A stretch of DNA of 64,000 nucleotides, taken from NCBI RefSeq assembly GCF_005886805.2, contig NZ_CP045430.1, positions 434,001-498,000 on the forward strand, read 5' to 3'. Under the pieces are notes generated by a model. That model was not told the DNA's origin and made no database searches. It saw only the letters and a list, made by a program, of their open reading frames with translations. This document shows positions 24,952 through 40,100 of this stretch, one piece after another (within the stretch, counting starts at the first letter, position 1; the number at the start of each line of letters is the position of its first letter). The position numbers and the translations under genes were made by a program. The DNA is from Pseudoalteromonas rubra (GTDB lineage Bacteria; Pseudomonadota; Gammaproteobacteria; Enterobacterales; Alteromonadaceae).

Positions 24952-26967
24952 TTAAGTCTTCGTTTTTGGGATCAAAATGACAAATTTGGCACCACCACTT
25001 TGGTGCACATAACTAATTTCGCCTTTTAGCACCTGTACCACAGAGTTATAGACAATATTCAACCCCAGGCCCAACTTACCCTGCCCAAGCTGGCTGGTAT
25101 AAAATGGGTCGAACATTTGCTGCTGATCGGTTTCACTGATCCCCACGCCGTTATCCTGATAAACCAGTTTAATGACTTCGTCATCGTCTATGATTTCTAT
25201 CGAGATTTTACCGCTGGCCTGATTGATAAACCCATGTGAACACGAATTATTTACGAGCTGAGACACTACTTTGAGCAGAGTTTCAGGATGAGAATACAAC
25301 TGAACAGACTGGCCAAATACGTCCAGCTCTGTTGGCTTGTCAAGGCTCTGAACTATCAGCTCAGCGCGCTGCTTAAGGTATTCCAGCACGTCGAAGTGTA
25401 CCGCTTCACTCGCATCGAGCGTTGCAGCGACCATTTTAAAACGCGCTATCAGTTCCGCTGCCCGACTGGAGTTGTTTGCCGTCAAAGTGAGCATCTCAGA
25501 GGCTTCGTCCAGAAATGCTTTCAACTGCCCGGCACTGAGTTTTTGATCACTCAGTAAGGAACTGATTTCTTTTAGCTTATCTTCAAGGCAAGATGCAGAA
25601 GTCACCACCAGCCCCAGTGGCGTATTCAACTGATGCGCCATCCCGGACACCAGTGTTGTCATCGCTGACATTTTTTCTGATTCAAGTAACTGCTTTTGCG
25701 TTGCTTTCAGGTTTTGCAGTGTTTCTGTTAATGCCTGGTTTTTAGCCTTTATTCTGCGCATAAAGTACAAGATCAACACAACAATGATTATCGCGGCTAC
25801 CAGCACTAAAACCAGCTGGTCTTTCGCCGCCTGGGTATGAAGCTGATACACCGCATTTTCTTGCGTCAGCTTTGCAATATCTCGCTCTTTCATCGCCAGG
25901 TTCATTTGAGCTGCATAAAATGCCACACCGGTTTCAGCTTGCCTTTGCAGAAAATCAAATTTGCTCTGCATGTACAAATCAGCTGCATGCAATGCGCTTT
26001 TCCAATCCTGGATCTGCTGATAGTAATCAACCAGCAGCTGGTATGCGTCGACTTTTTCCTGAAATCGCTCATACTTATCACTCAATGCGATGACGTCATT
26101 GAGCAAGGGAACCAGATCTTCTTTTGCACCTTGAGCAATTTTCAGTCTGACAAGTTCAATCTGAGGACCAATGCTGTCTGCCTCAGCGTTGCTCTGTTTG
26201 CGCAGTTCAACCGCAGCAATTAAATGCTGCTCTGCCAGTTCTGGCTTGTCCAACGCTAAATACGTTTTGCCTAAATTATAATGAGACCAGGAGCTGTGAT
26301 AAGTCAGGTTGTGTTCTTCCCTGAGAGCAAGGCTATTAGTATGAAATTTAAGTGCTTTATCAAACTCTCCCAGACCAAAATAAGCCTCTCCGAGGTTATT
26401 TAGTCCAACACCCATTTGTTGCGGTAACTCTCTATCTCTGGCATCCTCATAAAAGCGTTCGAAGTAGACCCTGGCATCCGTATAACGACCCAATTTCAGA
26501 TACACATTACCAATGTTGTTTTCGGTTTGTCTCAGGTAAAGCTCGGTATCCATCAGACCGGCAAGCCGGTAGCTTTCTAGATAGTTTTCCAAAGCCCGTT
26601 CATACATACTCATGCGGGTAAGGGCACCAGCTGTGAGGCTGTAATAACTAAACAAAATGGTGGGATCTGACACATCTGCACTCATTTTTTTGCACTGAGA
26701 CAGCGTCACAATAGCTTCTTCTATATTGTCAGTCTGGATCTGAAACCAGGCTTTGCCATAAAGAAGCCTAATTTTTTGTCTGGTTGAAAGTTTCTTATCG
26801 TGTCTGGCAAGCATTTCGTCTGTAACTTTGATCGCAACCAGCGGTGACTGCGCTGATGTGGAGCGGATCTCAGCTCTTATCTGTTCGAACTCTGCTTCCG
26901 TAAATGACGCGGCCAATACCGCATTGCTAACCAATAACCCTACCCAAATCACACACCGTATCAGCAT
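24952..26967 (-). CDS. TPR-domain sensor histidine kinase
   Basis: About 671 residues from ATG 26967, which opens a signal peptide (MLIRCVIWVGLLVSNAVLAA). Roughly 350 residues of tetratricopeptide repeats follow, for example NNIGNVYLKLGRYTDARVYF, NNLGEAYFGLGEFDKALKF and YNLGKTYLALDKPELAEQHL. One transmembrane helix (about residues 398-416, VLVLVAAIIIVVLILYF) and a coiled coil lead to the kinase. This has GMAHQLNTPLG (phospho-His about 445), NNSCSHGF, DNGVGIS and KLGLGLNIVYNSV. Periplasmic TPRs probably sense a protein or peptide. No response regulator is adjacent. Confidence 0.9.
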   Translation of the reverse strand: MLIRCVIWVGLLVSNAVLAASFTEAEFEQIRAEIRSTSAQSPLVAIKVTDEMLARHDKKLSTRQKIRLLYGKAWFQIQTDNIEEAIVTLSQCKKMSADVSDPTILFSYYSLTAGALTRMSMYERALENYLESYRLAGLMDTELYLRQTENNIGNVYLKLGRYTDARVYFERFYEDARDRELPQQMGVGLNNLGEAYFGLGEFDKALKFHTNSLALREEHNLTYHSSWSHYNLGKTYLALDKPELAEQHLIAAVELRKQSNAEADSIGPQIELVRLKIAQGAKEDLVPLLNDVIALSDKYERFQEKVDAYQLLVDYYQQIQDWKSALHAADLYMQSKFDFLQRQAETGVAFYAAQMNLAMKERDIAKLTQENAVYQLHTQAAKDQLVLVLVAAIIIVVLILYFMRRIKAKNQALTETLQNLKATQKQLLESEKMSAMTTLVSGMAHQLNTPLGLVVTSASCLEDKLKEISSLLSDQKLSAGQLKAFLDEASEMLTLTANNSSRAAELIARFKMVAATLDASEAVHFDVLEYLKQRAELIVQSLDKPTELDVFGQSVQLYSHPETLLKVVSQLVNNSCSHGFINQASGKISIEIIDDDEVIKLVYQDNGVGISETDQQQMFDPFYTSQLGQGKLGLGLNIVYNSVVQVLKGEISYVHQSGGAKFVILIPKTKT

Positions 26968-27375
26968 CAAACATCCGCTCCCGCAACTGCCCCAACTCTT
27001 CAAAGCATAGCAGGAAAACCCAGAGCAACACCTCACATGCTGCCCACGATTTCTGCGAAAAAGAACCCGACTGGGTTTATCAGCACCAAATGTGTGTTCA
27101 TCATACATCACCGGCGTTCGAGTCTGATCAAAGTTGCTCGCAACAACTGGTTCAACGTGCCGTTATACGTTGTATGTGATTGAGAGTAAGCTCATTTCCC
27201 CTTTAGCCACAGACAATATACTCAACAATGAAATACCAATTAAGCAGGCTAACCCATACTCTGCAATTTGTTCAAAAATTCACGTTGTTTGTTTAAAAAT
27301 GTAAAACACCATGTTTTCTTGAGTAGTTCGTGATTAGAATGAGGCCTGCAATGACTCAAACCTGTAAGGGACAAC
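26968..27375. other. Divergent intergenic region, 408 bp
   Basis: It separates the minus-strand TPR kinase from the plus-strand lipoprotein. No gene was seen. ATACCAATTAAG at 27233-27244 matches one end of the MITE-like family and recurs at 60997-61008, possibly a solo end. Confidence 0.45.
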
Positions 27376-28137
27376 ATGAATTCTTTTAAATTTTCTATAC
27401 TGGCGTTAGCGTGCTCGACACTACTGGCATGCTCAACAGAAACAACAAACTCTGAGCACGTTAAAACAGAGGCCATCTGGTCTAAAATTTATGTTACAAC
27501 AACAGGTGAAACGTCACGGGTTATCGCAGAGCTCAATATAGATGGTCCAAATGGTAACAATATCAGGCTGACGGCAAATGATAAGCTGGTAGCCAGAGCG
27601 GCCAATATCAGTCAGGTTATGAGCGAAGAAGACGAGCTCTTTGACGTGGACTATCGCGCAATTTTTGATGTGGCATCAGGTGGCACCCAGTTTACGGTAG
27701 ACTTTACCAGAGGGTCAGAGAATAAAACGCTGACCACAACCATGAACTTACCTCGTCCATTTAATATTATTACCCCGCAAAAAAACCAGTCTTTTTCGGT
27801 GAATGATGAACTCACACTCACCTGGACACCGGGTACAGAAGACGACACAAAATTTGAAAGTAAGCTCACAATTGAATGTAAGAAAAACGATGGCGACAGT
27901 ATTTTCATTAATGTTAATAATGAACAGCTTACTGATGACGGCACCCAGGTGATTGACCTGAATGGCATTGAGGAATTAAAGGATTCAGCTATCAATACCC
28001 GTCAGGAATGTAGTGCAGAATTTTACCTCGCCCGTACTCGGGCAGGTACAGTTGACCCAAGCTATGCCAGTGGTAGTTCTGCAAAAGCTGTGCAGGAACG
28101 CTACTCTGATAAGTTTGAAATTCGCCTTAGAAACTAA
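27376..28137 (+). CDS. Lipoprotein of unknown function
   Basis: The 253-residue product has a lipoprotein signal peptide (MNSFKFSILALACSTLLAC) with the lipobox LLAC, so Cys19 should be lipidated. The residue after it is Ser, which does not signal inner-membrane retention. The mature part is beta-rich and looks like two Ig-like or fibronectin-like units: VIAELNIDGPNGNNIRLTAN, then PFNIITPQKNQSFSVNDELT followed by LTWTPGTED. No family is recognised. It is divergent from the TPR kinase; a link is possible but not shown. Confidence 0.75.
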   Translation: MNSFKFSILALACSTLLACSTETTNSEHVKTEAIWSKIYVTTTGETSRVIAELNIDGPNGNNIRLTANDKLVARAANISQVMSEEDELFDVDYRAIFDVASGGTQFTVDFTRGSENKTLTTTMNLPRPFNIITPQKNQSFSVNDELTLTWTPGTEDDTKFESKLTIECKKNDGDSIFINVNNEQLTDDGTQVIDLNGIEELKDSAINTRQECSAEFYLARTRAGTVDPSYASGSSAKAVQERYSDKFEIRLRN

Positions 28138-28284
28138 ACCCCGCAGGGCGTGCCACTCTGGATTCTCGCGCGCCCTCCTCAGCTCTATTCAAGCGTACCC
28201 GTATCAGGTGGTCTGAGGTGCTGAGCTAGATTTTTGCTCAGAAACACGGCAAACTGCTGGTTTTAGGCTGTATGTAGTGTGTCT

Positions 28285-29028
28285 ATGCGTTTTGCGTTTT
28301 TTTTCGTTTTTATTGTTGCTCTGATACCCTTATCCGGCCATACCGCAACCATACGTTTTGTCGCAGAGGATCTCCCCCCATATCATTATCTGGACCCAAC
28401 AGGTAAACCCACAGGCGCGTTAGTTGAGGTTGCCCGACAATTGCTCACACAAACCGGGTTAAAGGGTAACATAGAGATTATGCCAATGGCGCGTGCACTG
28501 CATGAAATGCGGGCGAAAGACAATACCCTGCTATTGTCCTGGTTAAAGACCCCGGAGCGCGCTCAACACTACCGGTTTCTGGGTGTCATGTGCCACGCTC
28601 AGGCCTACTTAATTGGCCTTAAAGATCGTACTTTTTCTCTCAGAGATTTAAATAGTGCCAGGCAGCACCGCGTCAGTACCATTCGCGGATATTACAGTGA
28701 ACGATTTTTACGCGCTGCGGGTTACTCAGAAGACCACGAATTAGTCTTGGTGTCGCACTATCAAACCTTGTGGCATATGCTGTTCAAAGGCCGCACTGAT
28801 TTGGTACTGACCAATGCACAAACCATCAACAAGGAACTCAATGCACTGGGGTTACCTGCTGAGCTAGTTGAACGGAAGATGGCTGTGCCAGCCTTTCCTT
28901 CAGAGCTGCATCTGGCAACCAGTTTAGACTTTAACCAGCAACACGCCGACCAGCTAATGAGCGCACTAGCAAGTCTGAAAGACTCTGGAAAATATCAGCA
29001 GATACTTTCCAGATGGCAGCTCAATTAA
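28285..29028 (+). CDS. Third periplasmic solute-binding-like protein (SBP_bac_3 type)
   Basis: About 247 residues with a signal peptide (MRFAFFFVFIVALIPLSGHT). A family-3-like N-lobe follows: IRFVAEDLPPYHYLDPTGKP, then TGALVEVARQLLTQTG and IMPMARALHEM. The C-lobe has RVSTIRGYYSERFLRAAGYS. It is short, has no transport genes beside it, and resembles the pair at 8237-9775 in type. A GTG six bases upstream is an alternative start. Its stop overlaps by four bases the stop of the convergent methyltransferase gene. Confidence 0.7.
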   Translation: MRFAFFFVFIVALIPLSGHTATIRFVAEDLPPYHYLDPTGKPTGALVEVARQLLTQTGLKGNIEIMPMARALHEMRAKDNTLLLSWLKTPERAQHYRFLGVMCHAQAYLIGLKDRTFSLRDLNSARQHRVSTIRGYYSERFLRAAGYSEDHELVLVSHYQTLWHMLFKGRTDLVLTNAQTINKELNALGLPAELVERKMAVPAFPSELHLATSLDFNQQHADQLMSALASLKDSGKYQQILSRWQLN

Positions 29029-29960
29029 ACGCTTTTGGTATTAAAGACCAGGCACTTTAGACTACTTTCCTCATCGATATCTGGAAACTCTGGTGGATTT
29101 GATAACCTTGATTCAAATTGCATCTGCGGTGCTTCTCTGGCCATTTCGTCTATCAAAAACTGGGCACTCACGTCGGGAGAATTAACGCATGCCAGCACAC
29201 ACCCTTGTTCAGTCAGTAAATCACTCAGACGCCTTAAGATCCTTTGATAATCTTTTGTCAACGCAAAGCTGCCCTTCTGGAAGCTAGGTGGGTCAATGAC
29301 TATCAGGTCATAGGGGCCCAGCTTTTTTACTTTGCCCCAGGATTTAAACAACTCATGACCAAGAAAAGACACCTTCCCCAAATCATGGCCATTCAACTGG
29401 TGGTTTACTTTGCCCTGCTTCAGCGCAGCTTTCGACATATCGAGATTCACGACATGTTCAGCGCCTCCTTCCAGCGCAGCGACTGAGAAGCCGCAGGTAT
29501 AAGAAAACAGGTTGAGCACGCGCTTGCCGTCAGACTGGCTTCTCACCCACTGACGTCCCAATCGCATATCTAAAAACAACCCCATGTTTTGCTTAGCGCC
29601 CAGTGATAATCCGAATTTTAGCCCTTGTTCGTTTACAACCGGCATAGCTGATAGCTCACCATATACAAGATCAACCGGCGCACCATTGGCATAGCGATGT
29701 TGCAGTATCACAGCTGAAACACGCTCGGCCCATGGTTGAGACTCAACCAGCTTCAGTAACTCAGACTTTAACGCGTCAAGCCATTGCTGCTCATGTTCTT
29801 TAAATAAAGAGATCAGGAGTTGCCCCTGAAGCCAATCAACCGTGATTTGTTCCAGCCCCGGATAACAGCGGCCCCGGCCATGGAAAAGGCGACACACTTC
29901 ATTGGGTAATGTTTGTAGAGAAAGATGCTGTAATAAAGTGGAAAGTGGTGTGGCTGTCAT
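29025..29960 (-). CDS. RlmI-like class I SAM-dependent methyltransferase
   Basis: The 311-residue enzyme has a Rossmann methyltransferase domain typical of the RlmI/RlmL group (23S rRNA cytosine-C5 or related). It shows MGLFLDMRLGRQWVR, motif I VLNLFSYTCGFSVAALEGGA, NLDMSKAALKQGKVNHQLNG and the catalytic-type motif DLIVIDPPSFQKG, then CVLACVNSPDVS. It lacks the N-terminal PUA domain and the full 396-residue length of E. coli RlmI. The N-terminal 110 residues differ, so the target may differ. It is a single gene; the RNA or protein substrate is inferred only. Confidence 0.82.
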   Translation of the reverse strand: MTATPLSTLLQHLSLQTLPNEVCRLFHGRGRCYPGLEQITVDWLQGQLLISLFKEHEQQWLDALKSELLKLVESQPWAERVSAVILQHRYANGAPVDLVYGELSAMPVVNEQGLKFGLSLGAKQNMGLFLDMRLGRQWVRSQSDGKRVLNLFSYTCGFSVAALEGGAEHVVNLDMSKAALKQGKVNHQLNGHDLGKVSFLGHELFKSWGKVKKLGPYDLIVIDPPSFQKGSFALTKDYQRILRRLSDLLTEQGCVLACVNSPDVSAQFLIDEMAREAPQMQFESRLSNPPEFPDIDEESSLKCLVFNTKSV

Positions 29961-30026
29961 TTACTTTGAGTATTTTTCAATATTGATCCCTATTTTACTT
30001 GGGTTTCTTTGTCTGATGCAAATGAC

Positions 30027-30056
30027 AAAAAAGCCCGGCTTAAATCGGCCGGGCTT
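30027..30056 (-). terminator. Strong intrinsic terminator after the collagen-like gene
   Basis: AAGCCCGGC pairs with GCCGGGCTT around a short loop. On the minus strand it is followed by a run of six T. It lies 26 bases beyond the stop of the collagen-like protein gene. Confidence 0.8.
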
Positions 30057-30081
30057 ATGTGCTATTGAGCTTGTTCAGATT

Positions 30082-34674
<4,593 letters not shown>

Positions 34675-34690
34675 AATATCCCTTAAAAAG

Positions 34691-35011
34691 TTAGTCTAGA
34701 GCAGTTTGAGCATTGTCTAATTGGAAATTGTTGGAACTCGCTTTCTGAGTCACGATAACCGTAGAGGCTTTTAAATCATGACGTCCTGATGAAGCGCTTT
34801 GAATTACCGGCTGAGCTTGTGCCGTTTGAGATACTGTATGTATCGCCTTTCCTGGGGTGGGACTTGGTTTGGGCTCAGGTGTGATTGGCTGATCGACATT
34901 ACGATCTTTGCCATCTAGCAGTGTTGTGTCCTCACTGTCCCCTGACCCACAAGCTGAAAGCGATGCAGCCATAACAACCGCCAACAACAATGAAGGTAAA
35001 TCCTTAGTCAT
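34691..35011 (-). CDS. Small lipoprotein upstream of the collagen-like gene
   Basis: The 106-residue product has a lipoprotein signal ([21 protein letters not shown]) with lipobox LSAC followed by GSGDSED. The rest is low-complexity and probably disordered: [16 protein letters not shown], then Gln/Ser-rich sequence. AGGAAG lies before the ATG. It ends 16 bases before the start of the collagen-like gene, so the two are probably co-transcribed. A role in anchoring or export of the fibre at the outer membrane is possible. No homologue is recognised. Confidence 0.7.
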   Translation of the reverse strand: MTKDLPSLLLAVVMAASLSACGSGDSEDTTLLDGKDRNVDQPITPEPKPSPTPGKAIHTVSQTAQAQPVIQSASSGRHDLKASTVIVTQKASSNNFQLDNAQTALD

Positions 35012-35167
35012 TTTCTTCTTCCTGAATTGGTATTATTTTTTAAATTTGGAACTATTGTCGGTCCATAGAGCATGCAGAGTCTATCAACTCATTTCTTTAC
35101 GGACAACATTTTTTTCTTTTTTTACAAAACCTTAATGGGAATAAAACTCCCCAGCACACTGAATTTT

Positions 35168-36838
35168 TCAAAGTGATGGGGAAGGTTCCAATTGTTTTTG
35201 TGCAATGGCTTTCATTTCGTGGGCACGCGCCAGGCTAGGGTAAAATGTCAAAAGAAAATCTAGTTTGGTCATTGCACCAGCATAGTCATGCTGTTGTATC
35301 ATTAGTTCAGCAGTCGCAAGGAGACCACTTGTATGATAAGGGTATAGAGACAGAAAATTCTCCAGTGCGCTTAGCGCCTTATCATTATCTTTGTACAAAT
35401 GTCTCTGAAGGATATAATAATCAAATAACGCTTTACTATCGTAAGGGTTTAATTCAAAGCTACGTTGCATGTATAACTCATTGCCCGACACATACCCAGT
35501 GTGGGAGTAGTAACTCGCTAAATGATTAGATGAGAAAAACCCCACATATATAACAAGTAACACAGGTAAACAACTAAATCTGACAAACTGCTTTTTAGTA
35601 GTTTTTTTATCAGTCAACTGCTCGTTTCTATAAAGCACAAATGAAAATAGCAGTATTGCAAAAAACAGGCTTCCCGGGGTCAAGAAAAGAGCCGTAAACA
35701 ATGAATGAAACAAAGTAGACACCACAGCAACCAGTAGCCATCTGTCACTCTGACTCCCATAATATGCATTCACCATTGATTTAAAAAACAACAGAGCGAA
35801 CATCACAGAAAATACTAAACCGCCGAGCCAGCCTGTTTCGCTGTAAAATTTCAATAGTATATTATGAGGCGTTTTTAGAATGCTATTTTGTCCAACCTTA
35901 GGTGATGCACCTTCGGTACCAAGCCTTGCGTATTTCGGGTGATGATACTCAAAATTATTTACACCAACTCCAAGTGGTTTTTCAAGGACCATATCAAACG
36001 TATTGGCAAATAACTCTGCTCTTCCCGTATCAAGGTTTTTGATGCTTTGGATTTTTTTACTCAGCCTGCCATCTAAATAACTGTCTAGCTGACTGTATGC
36101 AACCCCTCCAACAATTAAACTCGCTGTAATAACAAGATAGGTGAACGCCTGGCGCTTTAGCTTATTAAACATCAGCAGGAATAGAATCAACTCACCTAAA
36201 AGTAAACCTAAGATTGTGCCGCGAGTACCTGACTCAAGTAACGCAAAAATACAGACAATAAATGACAATAAGCCAAAAACAGAACGAGCATTTACTTTGC
36301 CCTGATACAATATCGCAGCAACAAGAACCGGTAACCAGATGTTTAGAACCTGACCCAGGTTATTAATGAAACCAAACGAAGAAAATGCCGTTATATGAAT
36401 CAGTTCGTAATCGTTTATACGGGATTCAACATAGATCAGTGAAAAAATTACAGAAGAAAAAATGATACTATCGAAGAGTAGCTTTATGCCATATCTTTGC
36501 CACACTCTCTTGAGCATAAAACAAGCAATCAGTAGGCTCCCCACATACCTGAGGATAAACATCACCCCTTCATAGTAATTTACGGCATTTAACAATGACA
36601 CGAACATCGGGAGCAATAAAGCAATACACAGCCAACCAAAGCCGCCTACTTCAATATCAACCTTTTTAATATACGCGTAAACTAAGGAAGCACAAATGAA
36701 AAGGTCAAATACAATCCACTTGGGCACGTCAAACTTATAAAAAAACGCATTCGAAGAAACTGAAGATATCAACACCGAAACAAGAATAATTAAAACACCG
36801 ATCCAGGGCAGGCCTTCACTCATTCCATTACTACGCAA
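35168..36838 (-). CDS. O-antigen ligase / PglL-like polytopic membrane protein with TPR tail
   Basis: The 556-residue protein has about 11-12 membrane helices in residues 1-415 and a soluble C-terminus with a TPR-like pattern (ALFDYYILQRHLYKDNDKAL; GLLATAELMIQQHDYAGAM). The Wzy_C signature is visible: GTRGTILGLLLGELILFL, then the large periplasmic loop with EKPLGVGVNNFEYHHPKYAR and KTPHNILLKFYSETGWLG. Relatives transfer lipid-linked glycans to lipid A or to pilin-type proteins. The start is TTG 36838 with GGAGAG upstream; ATG 36823 is an alternative. The gene is more AT-rich than its neighbours, hinting at transfer. Confidence 0.85.
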   Translation of the reverse strand: MRSNGMSEGLPWIGVLIILVSVLISSVSSNAFFYKFDVPKWIVFDLFICASLVYAYIKKVDIEVGGFGWLCIALLLPMFVSLLNAVNYYEGVMFILRYVGSLLIACFMLKRVWQRYGIKLLFDSIIFSSVIFSLIYVESRINDYELIHITAFSSFGFINNLGQVLNIWLPVLVAAILYQGKVNARSVFGLLSFIVCIFALLESGTRGTILGLLLGELILFLLMFNKLKRQAFTYLVITASLIVGGVAYSQLDSYLDGRLSKKIQSIKNLDTGRAELFANTFDMVLEKPLGVGVNNFEYHHPKYARLGTEGASPKVGQNSILKTPHNILLKFYSETGWLGGLVFSVMFALLFFKSMVNAYYGSQSDRWLLVAVVSTLFHSLFTALFLTPGSLFFAILLFSFVLYRNEQLTDKKTTKKQFVRFSCLPVLLVIYVGFFSSNHLASYYSHTGYVSGNELYMQRSFELNPYDSKALFDYYILQRHLYKDNDKALSALENFLSLYPYHTSGLLATAELMIQQHDYAGAMTKLDFLLTFYPSLARAHEMKAIAQKQLEPSPSL

Positions 36839-37060
36839 AATTACTCTCCATTTTTACAATCGACTACACTCTGAAAACTCGAATTGTTTACTTTACTCGT
36901 AGGTCATACCGGTACTTACCATGCGGACTCTAACACACTCGATGATTGAAATGTATTTATAAGTACTCTGGTATCAAAATTTATAGATGATGTTAGGTGG
37001 GTATTTTAGTAGCTGTCACAGCAAAGATAACTCGCTGTCGTTTTTCTATGTAGATAAAGC

Positions 37061-37089
37061 AACCGGGGTTGTTATAAACAACCCCGGTT
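37061..37089 (-). terminator. Hairpin terminator after the giant adhesin gene
   Basis: AACCGGGGTTGT and ACAACCCCGGTT form a perfect 12-base-pair stem with a five-base loop, 14 bases beyond the giant gene's stop. The T run is weak. Confidence 0.65.
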
Positions 37090-37102
37090 AGATGTAAAGC
37101 TA

Positions 37103-40100
37103 TCAGAATTTCATACTTACGCCCGCTGATATCTCATTAACGGCATTTTCACTGATATTGTAGTAACTATAACTCACATTAATTGCCGTGTTTTCCAGAA
37201 CATCATAGCCCAGAGTGATCCCACCATAGGCACTGGTCCCTTCTTTTTCATATTGCAGCAAGTGTTTACTATTTCGTGTACTATCAACCTGATATTCCCA
37301 GTCAAAAGCGCCCAAGAACAATGCTGCACTAAAACGCTCATGACGAAGCAATTCAAACCCGGTTTGTAAAGCAAAACCTTCTGGCAATACCGGCGTCGCC
37401 CGGGCAACCAGTTCATGGGCTGTATCCGGCGTCAAAGACTGACCTGTCAAGGCAAGGCGCCCCTGACCCAGATCTATATAACGGATCCCAACTTCCCATT
37501 TTGGCATTAGCTCATAATAGGCCCCTGCTGACCAGGACTCACTGCTATCATCAACCGTCCCGACAGTTAGCCCACCAACAGAGGTTGGGGCCTGATAGTC
37601 CGCTTCAGCTTTACCAACCATAGCCTCAACACGCCACTGCTCTGCCAACACAGGATCTGCCAGTAAGCAGCTCGTTGTAAGCAAGGTGTAGGCTGGCAAC
37701 TTGCTGTTTCTGCGACGACGTAAAATTAATGCCGACATCATTATCACTAATAGTCCTCCCAGACCACCTGAAGATTTATTTTCCACACTCACAGTTTGAT
37801 AACCAGAGATTGTCACTTTGACGATCCCTTTGCTCACTGCGCCTTTGCTGTCTCTCACCTGATACACAATGACATCTTCCCCTGAGTAACCTACTTTAGG
37901 CTCATAGGTCAGTGTACCGTCAATATTAATCGTTGCCTTACCATGCGTTGCAACCGCACTTATAAGGAATAGTTCATCGCCATCGGCATCAGTATCATTG
38001 GCAAGTACATCAATAACCAAAGTGGTTCGATCATCGGTTGACGCCACATCCAACACTGCTGTTGGCGCACTGTTAACGGTCAGATTGACAATGGCCTGAC
38101 TGTTAGATGTACCGCCCTGACCATCAGAAATACTGTATTCAATGGTTGCAACGCCAACAAACGTCGCAGGTGGTGTATAGACCAGTTTGTTGTCCACAAT
38201 ACTTACAGTACCAAAGTCAACGGTTGCACCCGTTATGGTTAACGCGTTGCCATCTGCATCAGTATCATTCTCCAAAACATCAATCGTAATTTGTTGACCC
38301 GATGCAATGGTGACTTCATCTGCAACAGCGACTGGTAAAGTATTGTTAGTTCTGGGCACGGCAATACCGCCTGGGTCAACTACGCTGCGGTTGGCCATGC
38401 CATCATCATCATTCGGACCACCGTCGACAATTTGTAGCTGCACACACCAGTCGCCTTCAGTCAGTCCATCGGTCCATTCATTGCTGCCTGGAGGCGGACA
38501 GTATCCTGGTTCGCCTGTCGCGGACAGAATTGCGTTACCACCGGAAACCACAAAGTCCACCCACTCATCATTTTTGAGTTTACGATAGACTGCATTCGCC
38601 GGAATAGGCCGGCGTTGAGGTATAACAATAGTGTAAGTGTCACCTGCCTGAGGCAATCCGGTTGCGATAAAATCAAACAACCCACCAATGTTAATCGCAT
38701 CTCCATCTCCCGGTAGCTCACTTTCGAGCAGCTGCACACCACCTGTGGAGTTTTGCGCAACGGTCGCACCTTTACGCAGACAGACACCTGGCTCACCTTC
38801 AACCAGGTACTGAGCCGACTCAGCAGCTTGCTCTTGCATCACGTTACAGTCAGTAATGGCATCCTGGAAGTCAGGGATACCATCACCATCCGAATCCGCA
38901 TAACCTTCCTCATCGTCAGGAATAAGGTCACCATCGGTATCAACTTGAGTCAATGCTTGAAGCTCAGCAACAACTTCGAGATAAATGTCACTTACCGAAG
39001 AAAGGCTAGGCTGTGCATCGTCCGTTGCAGTTACGGTCAGTCGGTAAATACCTTCTGTTAGCCCCGAGGTACTAAATACGAATGTATTTTCTTCTGCACT
39101 CAGGTCTGTCAGTGCGCTATCAACGGCATTCCAGTCTAGCGTAACATTGTCTTGTGGATTCGCATCTCTGGCAGTTGCAGTCACTGTGACTAATTCATCG
39201 TTAATTGTCAGCAGAGAGCGTGTTTCGCCCGCCTGAGTTACACTGGTTGACACAGTTGGCGCAACATTCTCTTCAACGATGGTCACTGTTGAGGATGATT
39301 TCGCTCCTCGGTTTAATGAATCAGCCAGCGTGATGACGATATTTTCATTACCCTCGATGACGCCATCGCCAAACACATTAAAGCTGATTTGCGCCGAAGT
39401 GCCGGACTCAATTACCACCTGCCCATCGACTAAATCGTGATCTGCAGCATTTGCACTGCCCGAAACGGTATAAGGAATGGTCACGGGATAACTCGGTGCA
39501 GGTCCATTCAGGAACACATTTACTGTATGGCTTTGCTCCTCGGCCACTGTAGTGTCTTTCTCTAGAGAAATAAGAGGATTAACAAACACATTTTGCGTCG
39601 CGATGGATTGCAGTCCCTGGCTGTCTGTGGCCTGCCAATACACAAAGTGCGTACCTGGCGCGAACAGGGTTGTACCGTCAACCAAAGATACCGCAATGGT
39701 GTTACCGTTACCATCAACAGCGGTAGCCGTGCCCAGTGACACTTTAGTAAATAATCCCGTTGCATTGGTAGTTATGTCTGTCGGTACCGTGATGACAGGT
39801 AGCGTATTCGCCGGCGCTGAGTTAATTTGCAGCTGAGCGGTCGCTTTGCTACGCGCTTTTTGGCTATCTTCTATCAGATAATCAATGACAATTAATCCCT
39901 GAGTGTCCGCCTGTGCCTGATAAGACAATGCACCATCAGCAATGGATACACTCCCTACAGAAGCTTTGGCACCAACAATACTCAGTACATCACCTGCATC
40001 AACATCCGTATCATTAGCCAGCACATCGAGAATATAAGTATTGTTAGCCTGCGGCTCAAAAACAAAGCTGTCGTTAACCGCCAACGGCAAATCATTCACC

